A stretch of DNA of 50,440 nucleotides from Acidobacteriaceae bacterium (GTDB lineage Bacteria > Acidobacteriota > Terriglobia > Terriglobales > Acidobacteriaceae). Location: assembly GCA_030041305.1 (NCBI GenBank), contig JASHOC010000009.1, positions 1 through 50,440 of the forward strand. The letters are read 5' to 3'. Both the position numbers and the translations under genes were made by a program. Position 1 is the first letter of the stretch. Each line of letters starts with the position of its first letter. Shown here piece by piece: positions 26,481 through 34,504 of this stretch. Below the pieces are notes generated by a model. It was not told the origin of the DNA, did no database searches, and was given only the letters and a program-made list of their open reading frames with translations.

Positions 26481-27128
26481 ATGGTCCGCTTGGGACGGTA
26501 CGTGGGAATGGCTCAGCGTTTGCGTATCTTTTGGTTTGTGATTGTTGCGCTCCTGCCGACGTCGATTTTGTTAGCGCAAGTGCCTCTGGCGAAAATTGCG
26601 ACAGTGAGCTTTACCGATGCTGTGATGCAGACGAATGAGGCGCAACGCGATTTTGGCGCACTGCAATCGAAATTCGCGCCCCGGCAGGCGCAGATTGAGA
26701 CGCTGAATAAGGAGATCGAAGATCTCCGCAAGCTGTTGAGCAATCCTGGAGAGAATCTGAGCGACGCAGATCGAAGTTCGCGGATGCAGACGCTGTCTGC
26801 CAAGGAAAAGCAGCTTCAGCGAGAAGAAGAGGACTTCCGAAATGATTCGCAGTCAGAATCACAGGCTGCCTTTCAAGTCGTTGCCAAAAAGGTGTTCGAC
26901 TTCCTCCAGGATTACGCGAAACAGCGAGGATACGCTGTTGTGATTGAGCGAGGGAACGATACTTCGCCGATAGTGTGGTACGCGGCGCAGGACATCGACA
27001 TCACGAGCGGGCTCATCTCCGCCTACAATATTAAGTCCGGTGTCCCGGCTCCCGGGCCTTCAATCCACGGAAATCCTAGTCCGACACAGCCGCCTAATGC
27101 GCCAGTTCCGTCAAAACCACGCCCTTGA
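26481..27128 (+). CDS. OmpH/Skp-like periplasmic chaperone
   Basis: A 215-aa exported protein with a signal peptide (residues 8-33) and an OmpH/Skp domain: KIATVSFTDAVMQTNEAQRDF, a long charged coiled coil (about 65-135: QAQIETLNKEIEDLRKLL... EKQLQREEEDFR), and the C-terminal strand YAVVIERGNDTSPIVWYA. Skp-type proteins carry unfolded outer-membrane proteins across the periplasm. The Pro-rich tail of about 30 residues is unusual. GAGGAG supports the start at 26481. It is 28 bp after the anti-sigma gene on the same strand, so it may be a target of that sigma factor. Confidence 0.8.
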   Translation: MVRLGRYVGMAQRLRIFWFVIVALLPTSILLAQVPLAKIATVSFTDAVMQTNEAQRDFGALQSKFAPRQAQIETLNKEIEDLRKLLSNPGENLSDADRSSRMQTLSAKEKQLQREEEDFRNDSQSESQAAFQVVAKKVFDFLQDYAKQRGYAVVIERGNDTSPIVWYAAQDIDITSGLISAYNIKSGVPAPGPSIHGNPSPTQPPNAPVPSKPRP

Positions 27129-27497
27129 ATTCGGTGCGTATCGAAAGCTGGGTTCAATCGGACTTCAGATGGGCCTGCGGAGCATAGGGCGGTCATGGTC
27201 GCGGGAGTCTCGAACCCGGTGCCTCTTGGCCGATTTCCGGCCAAGGCCGGTTTGCGCCCGCGTGATTTGTTCAATCCTTCGCGATGGCGACATCGGACCG
27301 GAGACGCTGGCAGTCGTGAACGCTGCGATGCTCGCAGCCTGCTCGCCGAATTTGCGCGCCTTGGGAACGGGTATTGCAGGGCGCTGGTTGAGTCGGATGC
27401 AGAGGACGAAGGCTTCCTTCACGGATGGGAAAATCGAGTTGCGGCGTGGACGACAGCTTCAGTGTGAGGTGGCTCAATATTCAGGCATAATAGGGAT
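27129..27497. other. Intergenic stretch, nothing recognised
   Basis: About 370 bp. A GGTTCGAGA-like segment near 27205 on the minus strand was examined as a tRNA T-arm and rejected. No gene or repeat is recognised. Confidence 0.4.
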
Positions 27498-27914
27498 ATG
27501 CGCTTCGAGATCAGGGAACCAGAAACCGATTATAAAGGCGTGATCGGGAAGCTTGCGCTCAGCCGTGGGAAGACACCTCTGGTAATTGACGAGAACCTAA
27601 CTGCGCTCAAGCAACCGCTGGAGAAAAAGGGATTTAACGTGCTGATGCCACACCCAGGAAAGTCTGACGCTGAGATTATGGCCGAGGATCTTCCGGGTCG
27701 TATTTTTGTCACGAACAACCCAAAGGATTTTGCGTACTCGGCCTCCCTCCTGGATTTTTCGATTATTGACACAACACAAGTTAACAAGGACCCCGATCTC
27801 CTGGCGGAAATGATAGCCCGGGCCTGGGTTGACTACTCTTTGAAGGCCGAACATCCAGCCTTCTATTTGAGGCTCCGCCAAAATGGGCGGCACGAGATCA
27901 GCACCGATTTGTAA
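27498..27914 (+). CDS. DUF5615-like (PIN-like) protein
   Basis: A 138-aa protein whose core follows the PIN-like DUF5615/Mut7-C pattern: PLVIDENLTALKQPLEKKGF, SDAEIMAEDLPGRIFVTNNPKDF. The conserved Asp in DENL, the acidic DAEI and the NNPKDF motif are where the metal-binding residues of such nucleases lie. Family members are often toxins beside a small antitoxin, but none is seen within 300 bp. A strong hairpin terminator follows the stop. A nuclease role is inferred, not shown. Confidence 0.55.
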   Translation: MRFEIREPETDYKGVIGKLALSRGKTPLVIDENLTALKQPLEKKGFNVLMPHPGKSDAEIMAEDLPGRIFVTNNPKDFAYSASLLDFSIIDTTQVNKDPDLLAEMIARAWVDYSLKAEHPAFYLRLRQNGRHEISTDL

Positions 27915-27925
27915 GTATTTAAGCG

Positions 27926-28515
27926 TTATGTCTCCACGAGCCCCGGTCGCGATGGCCGGGGCTCTCGTGCTTTTGGGGGGTGGGCCGGGTTACAGCCGCC
28001 GAGGCAGCCGGGCGAGCGAACCGGCGGCTCCTTCGTCGGGGTAGGGTTGCCCAAATAAAGGTTGTGGACGGACCAGGGCAGGACGCCAGCGGCGTCCTGC
28101 GTCAGCCACACCTTCGCGAGACGGTGATGCCCATGACGCTCCAGGTAATGGGCGGCGAAGTAATGCGTGGTGACTGCGCCGCCTTCGACGGCAGTGAACA
28201 CCGTGGTGTGGTCCACCACCGCATAGGGCGGGAGCAGTTCGTGGCCGCAGTGGTTATCGAGGAACCAGCGTGTCGAATAGACGTCGAGTCCGCGCGCCCC
28301 GGCATCGGTCGCAAGCAGCGCCCAGTCGATCTTAAGCAGGTGGGTATGCGGCGAGGTGAGTCACCGGGCTCATTGAGCGGGTGAGCCCAAGACAAGGCAC
28401 GGAACACACGGTCAGCAAGATGCCGCCCCTTGTAATCCACTTGCCGCACTGGAAGTTCTTCGGGGTGCATAGATCGTACTGCACCGCCGAACAGAGCGCC
28501 GAACGCGTCGTTCAC
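27926..28515 (-). pseudogene. Unrecognised gene with one frameshift
   Basis: Two adjoining minus-strand frames appear to be one gene. The first (from Met 28515 or 28470) reads MHPEELPVRQVDYKGRHLAD and FRALSWAHPLNEPG; near 28345 it must shift to the frame that reads HLLKIDWALLATDAGARGLD, STRWFLDNHCGHELLPPYAV, VEGGAVTTHYFAAHYLE and WSVHNLYLGNP. Both halves have protein-like composition and no stops, while the out-of-frame continuations look random. I do not recognise the family. Its end lies in the hairpin at 27935-27974. Confidence 0.45.
27935..27974. terminator. Bidirectional hairpin terminator
   Basis: CACGAGCCCCGG pairs with CCGGGGCTCTCGTG around a short loop, with a 2-nt bulge, followed by CTTTT on the plus strand. 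It closes the DUF5615-like gene and lies at the convergent end of the frameshifted minus-strand gene. Confidence 0.7.
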
Positions 28516-28530
28516 CTTGCGCGAAGCTCA

Positions 28531-28725
28531 GGCGGCTGGGCATCCTCGGGTTCCCTGGCGCTCACGCGCTTTCTTTCGAGTATGCTTTATGGCGTTACGT
28601 CGACCGACCCTCTTACGGTCGCGGCGGTTTCTTTCCTGCTGATCCTGGTGGCGTTGCTGGCATGCTACCTTCCTGCGCGACGCGCGGTAAGGTTGGATCC
28701 GCTGATCGCTTTGCGCTGCGAATAG
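28531..28725 (+). pseudogene. C-terminal remnant of an ADOP/FtsX permease
   Basis: The last 65 codons of a permease: LALTRFLSSMLYGVTSTDPL, a membrane helix (VAAVSFLLILVALLACYL) and the terminal PARRAVRLDPLIALRCE that ends all FtsX units of this class. Everything upstream is missing and the frame begins in antisense sequence of the neighbouring gene. It lies 134 bp before the next permease, so this locus once carried two permeases in tandem. Confidence 0.8.
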
Positions 28726-30230
28726 AGCGTGCTCGGCCAAGCTCTCGTTCGGCTTCACATACAAACGAATGGAAATTCGCCGCTTCGCCAGTCTATTCTT
28801 GGACGAAAAGGGGCTCCCTCCCGGCCCAATTCAGTCCCGACATTCAAGCGGTAGAGACGATGGGCGATTTTCGCAAGGATCTCAAGTACTGCCTGCACAT
28901 GCTGATCGCAAATCCTGTCTTCACCTTAACGGCCATCGCAGCCATGGCGCTGGGCGTCGGAGCTACCACCGCTGTCTTCAGCGTCGTCGATACCGTGCTG
29001 CTGAAGCCGCTCACATATCCCGATCCCGGCCGCATCGTGCAATTCCTGACCGTCTGGCCGGACGGCTCTGGCCCCTCCGCGTCGCCGGTGGACTTTAACG
29101 CTTGGAGAGCGCAGATCAGCGTGTTCGAGGATGTCGCCGGATACGATTCGCAAGGGCCAGGTTTCAATTTGACCGGCCAAGTTCCGGAGCAGGTGCAAGG
29201 CATCCGTGTCTCCCGCGATTATTTTCGACTGTTCGGTGCGCACGTGCTGCTGGGCCGCACCTTCACGCCCGAGGAAGACAGTCCCAACGGCGGACATGTG
29301 GTGGTCATCAGCTACGGGTTCTGGCAACGCAAATTTGGCGGTGATCCCAAAATCGTGGGAACCGCCATATCGCTCAGCAACGAGTCTTATACGATCATCG
29401 GCGTTCTGGACAGGTCGTTTGCCACCGACCCGCCGGACGACCTCTGGGTGCCCTTTCAAATCGACCCGAATAGCACCTATATGGGACACAACTTCCTCGT
29501 TGCGGGCCGCCTCAGGCCTGGCGTAAATCTGGCCCAGGCCAACGCCGAACTCAAACTTGCCACCGACGCATACCGACGCCGTTACCCCGATGACTTGGGT
29601 CCACGCGAAGGATTCACAGTTCAGCCTCTGCGCGACTCGATCATGGCTGGAGCACGCGATTCGCTTCTTGTCCTGCTCGGTGCCGTCAGCTTTGTGCTGC
29701 TAATCGCCTGCGCCAATGTGGCCAATCTGCTGCTGGTGCGGGCTGCGGGGCGCAAGCGGGAGTTCGCGATTCGGGCCGCGATGGGCGCGAGTCGCCTGCG
29801 CATCGTGCGGCAGTTATTGACGGAGAGTTTAGCGCTGGCGCTCACGGGCGGCATTCTCGGGCTCGTGCTGGGTCTGGTCGGCGTACGCGCGCTGCTCGCC
29901 GTGAGCCCCGCCGATCTGCCCCGCATCGGCGAGCACGGTGCGGCTGTGGGGATTGATTGGCGAGTACTCGTGTTTACCCTCGGCGTCTGTCTGGTCACCG
30001 GAATCCTCTTTGGACTTTTTCCGGCCATAGCGGCCTCGCGGCCCGACTTGAACACCGCACTCAAGGAGGGCAGCAACCGGTCGGGTACGGGCTTCCGCCA
30101 GGGTAAGGCGCGTGCGTTGCTAGTGATCAGCGAAACTTCGCTAGCGCTGGTGCTGCTCATTGGCGCGGCGCTCCTGATCCGGACCTATCTAGCACTGCGC
30201 AACGTGAATCCTGGTTTCGACGCTCACAAC

Positions 30231-30408
30231 GCCCCATGATGTTGAACGGAAGCCCATAGCCAGGGTAGAGAGGCAGGCCGGAGCTTAAGGCCGAAACCTC
30301 TACCCCGGGAATTGCATCCAGCCTTTCCGTGCCGTCGCGAGCGACCTGGGCAACGCCCGCAGTCTTCATGAAGCGATCGCCGGTTAAGGACATTTCCAGG
30401 GTCAGAAC
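30231..30408 (-). other. 178-bp inverted segment inside the permease
   Basis: The minus strand of this segment encodes the missing middle of the permease without stops. The only sequence shared in inverted orientation at the two breakpoints is about three bases, so no recombinase site is visible. It is either a true micro-inversion, a population variant or an assembly error. Confidence 0.85.
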
Positions 30409-30611
30409 GTGCCACGGGGAAAAGTCCCTGGACAGGCGGCGCGGCATGGATGGACGCGTCGCCCGGCTATTTCTCGGTGTTTAAGATCCCGATTGTGCGC
30501 GGGCGCGATTTCACATTTGAGGACGACGGAACCGCCCCCGGCGTTGTCATCATCAATGAAGCCTTCGCCGAAAAGTACTGGCCGAAGCAGAACCCCATCG
30601 ACCAGCAGATC

Positions 30612-30764
30612 CTAACCCGGCGTAGCCGGAACCAAAACCTGGCATTTTCCCGAAAGTTGGAGCCTTTGAAAAAATGCCGAAATCCCGCATGAATACTGAC
30701 CGAAACGTACATCGCCAGAAATATTCTGCGCAAAATGTGCAGGATTCAAATGGATAGGTACTAA
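30612..30764 (+). repeat. 145-bp palindrome-associated element, copy 2, in permease
   Basis: The 145-bp core (30616-30760) lies between CTAA at 30612-30615 and CTAA at 30761-30764, and is identical to the reverse complement of copy 1. The interrupted gene gives the empty site: ATC-CTAATAGCC reads I-L-I-A in frame, so one CTAA existed before insertion. That means the element either duplicated CTAA or brought its own right-end CTAA. Confidence 0.9.
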
Positions 30765-31465
30765 TAGCCAAGGGCGTCGCGCCGCAGTGGGTTGAGGGTC
30801 CCAGAAGAATTGTCGGCGTCATCGCCGACGTTCATGATGGAGGGCTGAACCGCAATCCATTTCCGCTGATGATCGTTCCCGCCGCTCAGGTCACGGACGG
30901 AGTGACAGCGGTGCACGCAAGCCTCAGCCCTCTGGTATGGGTGGTGCGCACCCATGGCGATCCGCATCAATACATCCCAGCGATTACCGAGCAGCTTCGC
31001 CTAGCGAGCGGAGGCTTTCCCGTGACGCATGTACGCCCAATGACGGAGATCCTCATTGAGTCAACCTCACGCCAGGATTTCAACATGCTTCTACTCACGA
31101 TCTTCGGCATTACCGGCCTCATTCTGGCCGCTATTAGCATCTACGGACTGATGGCGTACTCGGTGCAGCAACGAACTCAGGAAATGGGCATCCGCATGGC
31201 GCTGGGCGCGGATCGCAGCCGAATCCGTGGCCTGGTAGTTTGGCAGGGGATGCAACTGGCGATCGTGGACGTTGTCGTGGGCGTAGGCGCGGCCTTCGGC
31301 CTCACACGTTTTCTTGCGAGCTTTCTCTTCGGCGTCAAGCCCTGGGATCCACCCGTATTTGTCGCTGTGCCGGTCATCCTAAGCGCAGTGGCCCTGGTTG
31401 CGGTTTGGCTTCCCGCCACGCGCGCCTCGCGCCTCGATCCGCAGCAGGCACTTCGCATCGAGTAA

Positions 31466-31805
31466 TCGAAGGCGAAGGAGGGAGCCTTTCCCAACCGGGC
31501 CCCGGGCCGTCCACGAAGAAGGTAACGGGATCAGCTTAGAAGGTGCAGGACCGCCACGCATCGGACCGATCTAGCCGCCGTGGAGAGCACGTGGGCCTTG
31601 CCGAACGGTCACTCCTCGGTCTGGAGCGTTGCGGCACCTTTGTGAAGGAGGTAGGGTTCGCCAACTTGCAATGAGGGATGGTGAAGAACGGCGTCGGTGG
31701 TGGTGGTGCTGTTGGTCGGCTTGGCACCTTCGCAAAGGGCCTCCGGAATCAGCTAAAATCCGAATGCCTCTGCCCCACTGGTAGAGAACCTCAAAAAGCG
31801 TCGAA
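31466..31805. other. Intergenic stretch, nothing recognised
   Basis: About 340 bp between the broken permease and the HipBA module. GC-rich first half, AT-rich end from 31790. No gene or repeat recognised. Confidence 0.4.
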
Positions 31806-31857
31806 ATTTGATTTATACATCAAATTATACGGGTGAATCCGAATTTATTGATGTATA
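31806..31857 (+). promoter_or_regulatory. Inverted-repeat operator of the hipBA operon
   Basis: ATTTGAT-N6-ATCAAAT (31806-31825) is a perfect inverted repeat. Its inner half extends to TATACATCAA (31814-31823), which is matched perfectly by TTGATGTATA (31848-31857). The last half-site covers the possible ATG at 31851. HipB proteins repress their own operon through such dispersed palindromic half-sites, so autoregulation is likely. Confidence 0.65.
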
Positions 31858-32120
31858 CTGCAAAGGTGCAGACCCTACAGGAACTCGGTCAAGCTCTCGC
31901 CGAAAGGAGAAAGGAACTGGGCCTGAAACAAGGACTGGTAGCGAAGCAATCTGGACTGTCCCAAGCCCTTTTGTCCCGCCTGGAAAGAGGCCAATTGACC
32001 GAATTCGGTTCGCGCAAGCTGCTGGCTCTCCTCGCTGTTCTTGGGCTGCAACTCGCCTTCACCGAAGTCGGAACGGCGGGTACTCTCGATGACTTGCGGC
32101 GTGAACGGGGTGGAGCATGA
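31833..32120 (+). CDS. hipB: HipB-like Xre-family antitoxin
   Basis: A helix-turn-helix protein of up to 95 aa: LGQALAERRKELGLKQGLVAKQ and SGLSQALLSRLERGQ form the Xre HTH, followed by LLALLAVLGLQLAF, the dimer strand typical of HipB. The frame begins with GTG 31833; ATG 31851 or GTG 31866 are plausible alternatives and no ribosome binding site decides. It overlaps hipA by 4 bp. It should neutralise the HipA kinase and repress the operon through the palindromes that overlap its start. Confidence 0.85.
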   Translation: MNPNLLMYTAKVQTLQELGQALAERRKELGLKQGLVAKQSGLSQALLSRLERGQLTEFGSRKLLALLAVLGLQLAFTEVGTAGTLDDLRRERGGA

Positions 32121-33466
32121 AGCTGAATGTCCACGTCCTCAACAAACACGTCGGCGTGCTCGAACAGGTCGGCGACTTCCGTAGTGTGATGGCCTATACC
32201 CCGGATGCCGCGCCGGAAGACCTTGTCTCGCTGACGATGCCCGTTCGCACCGAGTCCTATCCTTGGGACGACGAGCTTCACCCCATCTTCCGCATGAACC
32301 TGCCTGAAGGCTACTTGCTTCAGGTATTGCAGGAGGAGTTCGGACCGCACATAGGAGCCAGTCCGGTCGCTCTGCTGTCGGTCATTGGCCGCAACATGGT
32401 CGGAAGGCTAAAGGTCGCTCCACCGGGTGCGGCACTGGACGAACCCGCAAAGCCGGTTGAGGTCGCTGAACTGCTGAAGGGAGACAACTCCGAAGAGGCA
32501 TTCTCGCTGCTCGTCCGGGAGCACGCGAGAAGCGGCGTCTCTGGCATCCTCCCCAAGTTTCTCGACGTTGAGGAGCAGAAAAAGGCCGGACTCGGACGGC
32601 ATCCTAAGGCGACCCTGCTGACCCACCGGCACATCGTCAAGGGCTCGTCGTCGCGACTTCCGTTTGCGACGGCCAACGAACATCTGTGTATGCAGGTCGC
32701 GATGAAGGTGCTCCCCACGGCGAAGTCGGAACTTTCCGAGGATGGCAATGTTCTTGTGGTCCATCGCTTCGATGTGGACGAGAGTGGCAAGCCCTTTCGC
32801 GCTCTGGAGGATTTTTGTGCGCTGCTGGGACTGCGTCCAGCCCAGAAGTACGAAACTAGGTGGGAGAGAATCGCGAAGGCGGTTCGGGCGCACGTGCCGG
32901 GGCAAAACCAGTACGAAACTTTTCAAAAGCTAACTGTGCTGCTGCTGTTGACGTACGCGCTGCGGAACGCTGACTGCCACGCCAAGAACATCGCACTGGT
33001 TTATACGTCCCGGAAGGACGCCAGCCTTGCCCCCGCTTACGACTTCTTCACCACATCGGTCTACGCCGGGTACCAGCACAATCCTCCTGGAATCAGCGTC
33101 ATGGGCAAGAAGACGTGGCTCCCCGGCAAAACCCTCGCCCGGTTCATCACTGCGAACTTCGGCATCCCGGAGCGGGGCCAGAAAGAGATTGTCGAACGCG
33201 TCAGCGATGCCGTCGCCGACACCACCTCAGCAGTCCGCGAGAAGATAAACAGCTTGGCTGGCTTCAAGGACACGGGCAAGCGGATGCTGGCGGCGTGGAA
33301 TGAAGGCGTCAACCACTTGCGGGATTCCCGCATGTACGACCTGAGCCCGTGGAAGTCCAACTCAGCCTTTGAAAGCATCTCCGACTCGCCGAAATTGGAG
33401 AGCACCAGAACGGTCGTGGGGAGGTCTGAACTCCTCGCCGGGCGAGGGCGACGGAAGGCGAAATGA
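32117..33466 (+). CDS. hipA: HipA-like serine/threonine kinase toxin
   Basis: A 449-aa HipA-family kinase. The N-terminal couple domain (1-100) has the usual FRMNLPEGYLLQVL. SGVSGILPK (139-147) is the Gly-rich loop, HIVKG (about 172-176) the ATP-binding Lys region, RNADCHAKN (283-291) the catalytic loop with Asp, and APAYDFF (about 305-311) the metal-binding Asp. Homologues phosphorylate glutamyl-tRNA synthetase and cause dormancy, but family members differ in targets. The catalytic loop has Cys where Asp-His is common (DCH for DDH). About 75 C-terminal residues after the core are low complexity. The module adjoins a tRNA scar, suggesting horizontal gain. Confidence 0.88.
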   Translation: MKLNVHVLNKHVGVLEQVGDFRSVMAYTPDAAPEDLVSLTMPVRTESYPWDDELHPIFRMNLPEGYLLQVLQEEFGPHIGASPVALLSVIGRNMVGRLKVAPPGAALDEPAKPVEVAELLKGDNSEEAFSLLVREHARSGVSGILPKFLDVEEQKKAGLGRHPKATLLTHRHIVKGSSSRLPFATANEHLCMQVAMKVLPTAKSELSEDGNVLVVHRFDVDESGKPFRALEDFCALLGLRPAQKYETRWERIAKAVRAHVPGQNQYETFQKLTVLLLLTYALRNADCHAKNIALVYTSRKDASLAPAYDFFTTSVYAGYQHNPPGISVMGKKTWLPGKTLARFITANFGIPERGQKEIVERVSDAVADTTSAVREKINSLAGFKDTGKRMLAAWNEGVNHLRDSRMYDLSPWKSNSAFESISDSPKLESTRTVVGRSELLAGRGRRKAK

Positions 33467-33665
33467 AGCTGGAACCCGGAAAGCAAACCGCCCCCTTCGG
33501 GCTATTCGAATCGTATTCTGACACGCATCTTGCAGGCCCTTGAAAGGGGACTCGTATCGGCAAAAAGTTCGGTACAACTTCGGTTCACACAAAACGGAGA
33601 AAGAATTTGTCTGTCGCGACCCTAAGCGACACCATTTCAAGCATTTGGGATTATGATTTGATCAG

Positions 33666-33711
<46 letters not shown>

Positions 33712-33922
33712 TGTTTAGAATCAATCGGTTACAAAGAATCATTCGATGCCAGATAGTATGGCCCAAGGGGTCATTTTTGGCAAGGCTTTTCGCCTGATGC
33801 GGGGCCGAGAAGTTCTCGCATTAAACCCGCGTTTGGCTGTAGAACTGTGGCTGTTCAGCGCGCGAATCCAGCGTCAAATCTCGGAGGCACATTGAGAATA
33901 GAACCATCTTCCAGCGCACAAC

Positions 33923-34039
33923 TATAGCGGTTCTCCAATTGGTGTAGAGCAGAACCTCGAACGTTGAGTGGCGTTTTTCCCAAGAAAACGCCACCCGGCA
34001 CGCCCCTCAAAACTTCACGGGAATTGGAGAACCGCCGTA
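33923..34039. repeat. 117-bp MITE, copy 1
   Basis: Ends are TATAGCGGTTCTCCAATT and the reverse complement of TACGGCGGTTCTCCAATT, an 18-bp terminal inverted repeat with two mismatches. The centre contains a perfect hairpin, GTGGCGTTTT-TCCCAAG-AAAACGCCAC. TA at both ends suggests a TA target as for IS630/mariner-like transposases. By reading it is identical over its full length to 38384-38500. No transposase of this kind is in the window. Confidence 0.85.
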
Positions 34040-34150
34040 GTCCTCGCTTGAATGCGCGTTACGACGCGCGGTGTAGCATTCTGAGAGCAAAATCACGCCA
34101 GCTAATTTAGCGCCTAATTTCAATCGAGGCGAACAAGGAGGCTAACGCGA

Positions 34151-34504
34151 ATGCCGCCCCTGAGCGCGCTCTCCGCTCGAATTCTGGAATTGCTTAAGGT
34201 CAAGCCGGGGCAAAAGGCATCAGAGCTTGCGCGAGAAGTCGGTGTTGACCGTCGCACCGTAAACAGCCTTCTCTTGGGCGAGCTTCGGGGCCGAGCCGTC
34301 CAAGACAAGAATTATTGCTGGTGGGTTGCGAATTCAAACGGACCTAATTCTCAACGTCAAAATCTGCCTGAGGTCGAAGAGCCGCAGACTGAGTGTGCTC
34401 GCCTGTGCCGTTATTACCTTGACTGCAACGGACCGGGCGCGGAGGAAGTAGAGTCAAGTAGTTATGAACAACCGCTCGTGCTTCCGCAGCTCATGCACCG
34501 GTAG
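34151..34504 (+). CDS. Winged-helix protein, probably truncated
   Basis: A 117-aa frame. Residues 5-60 form a winged helix: LSARILELLKVKPGQKASEL, REVGVDRRTVNSLLLGELRG and the wing QDKNYCWW. This domain, followed by ARLCRYYLDC, reminds me of the N-terminus of large helicase-type proteins, but after about residue 95 the resemblance ends and the frame runs antisense into the 3' end of the nrdJ gene (43 bp overlap). I therefore suspect a 5' remnant of a longer gene. GGAGG upstream supports the start. The helicase link is a guess from memory. Confidence 0.5.
   Translation: MPPLSALSARILELLKVKPGQKASELAREVGVDRRTVNSLLLGELRGRAVQDKNYCWWVANSNGPNSQRQNLPEVEEPQTECARLCRYYLDCNGPGAEEVESSSYEQPLVLPQLMHR

Larger units (their letters stand above)
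28860..31465 (+). pseudogene. ADOP permease broken by an inversion and an element insertion
   Basis: Start MGDFRKDLKYCLHMLIANPV, membrane helix, MacB_PCD domain (VVVISYGFWQRKFGGDPKIV), FtsX segment (IACANVANLLLVRAAGRKRE) and further helices are intact to codon 457. Then 30231-30408 is inverted (sense reading VLTLEMSLTGDRFMKTAGVA lies on the minus strand), and at 30612 a 149-bp insertion follows. The tail (IYGLMAYSVQQRTQEMGIRM to SRLDPQQALRIE) is intact. Turning the segment back joins FNIMGR to ATGKSPWTGGAAW in frame; removing 149 bp joins QQILIAKG in frame. The repaired gene is 2457 bp, 818 aa. As it stands the frame stops at 30239. Confidence 0.88.

Noticed and set aside
27195..27225. Possible tRNA T-arm (GGTTCGAGACTCCC on the minus strand)
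   Set aside because: The stem pairs at only about three of five positions and no acceptor or anticodon arm can be drawn.
33746..33895. A 49-codon open frame between the tRNA fragment and the MITE
   Set aside because: No ribosome binding site, no family, and it lies in junction DNA; could be chance.
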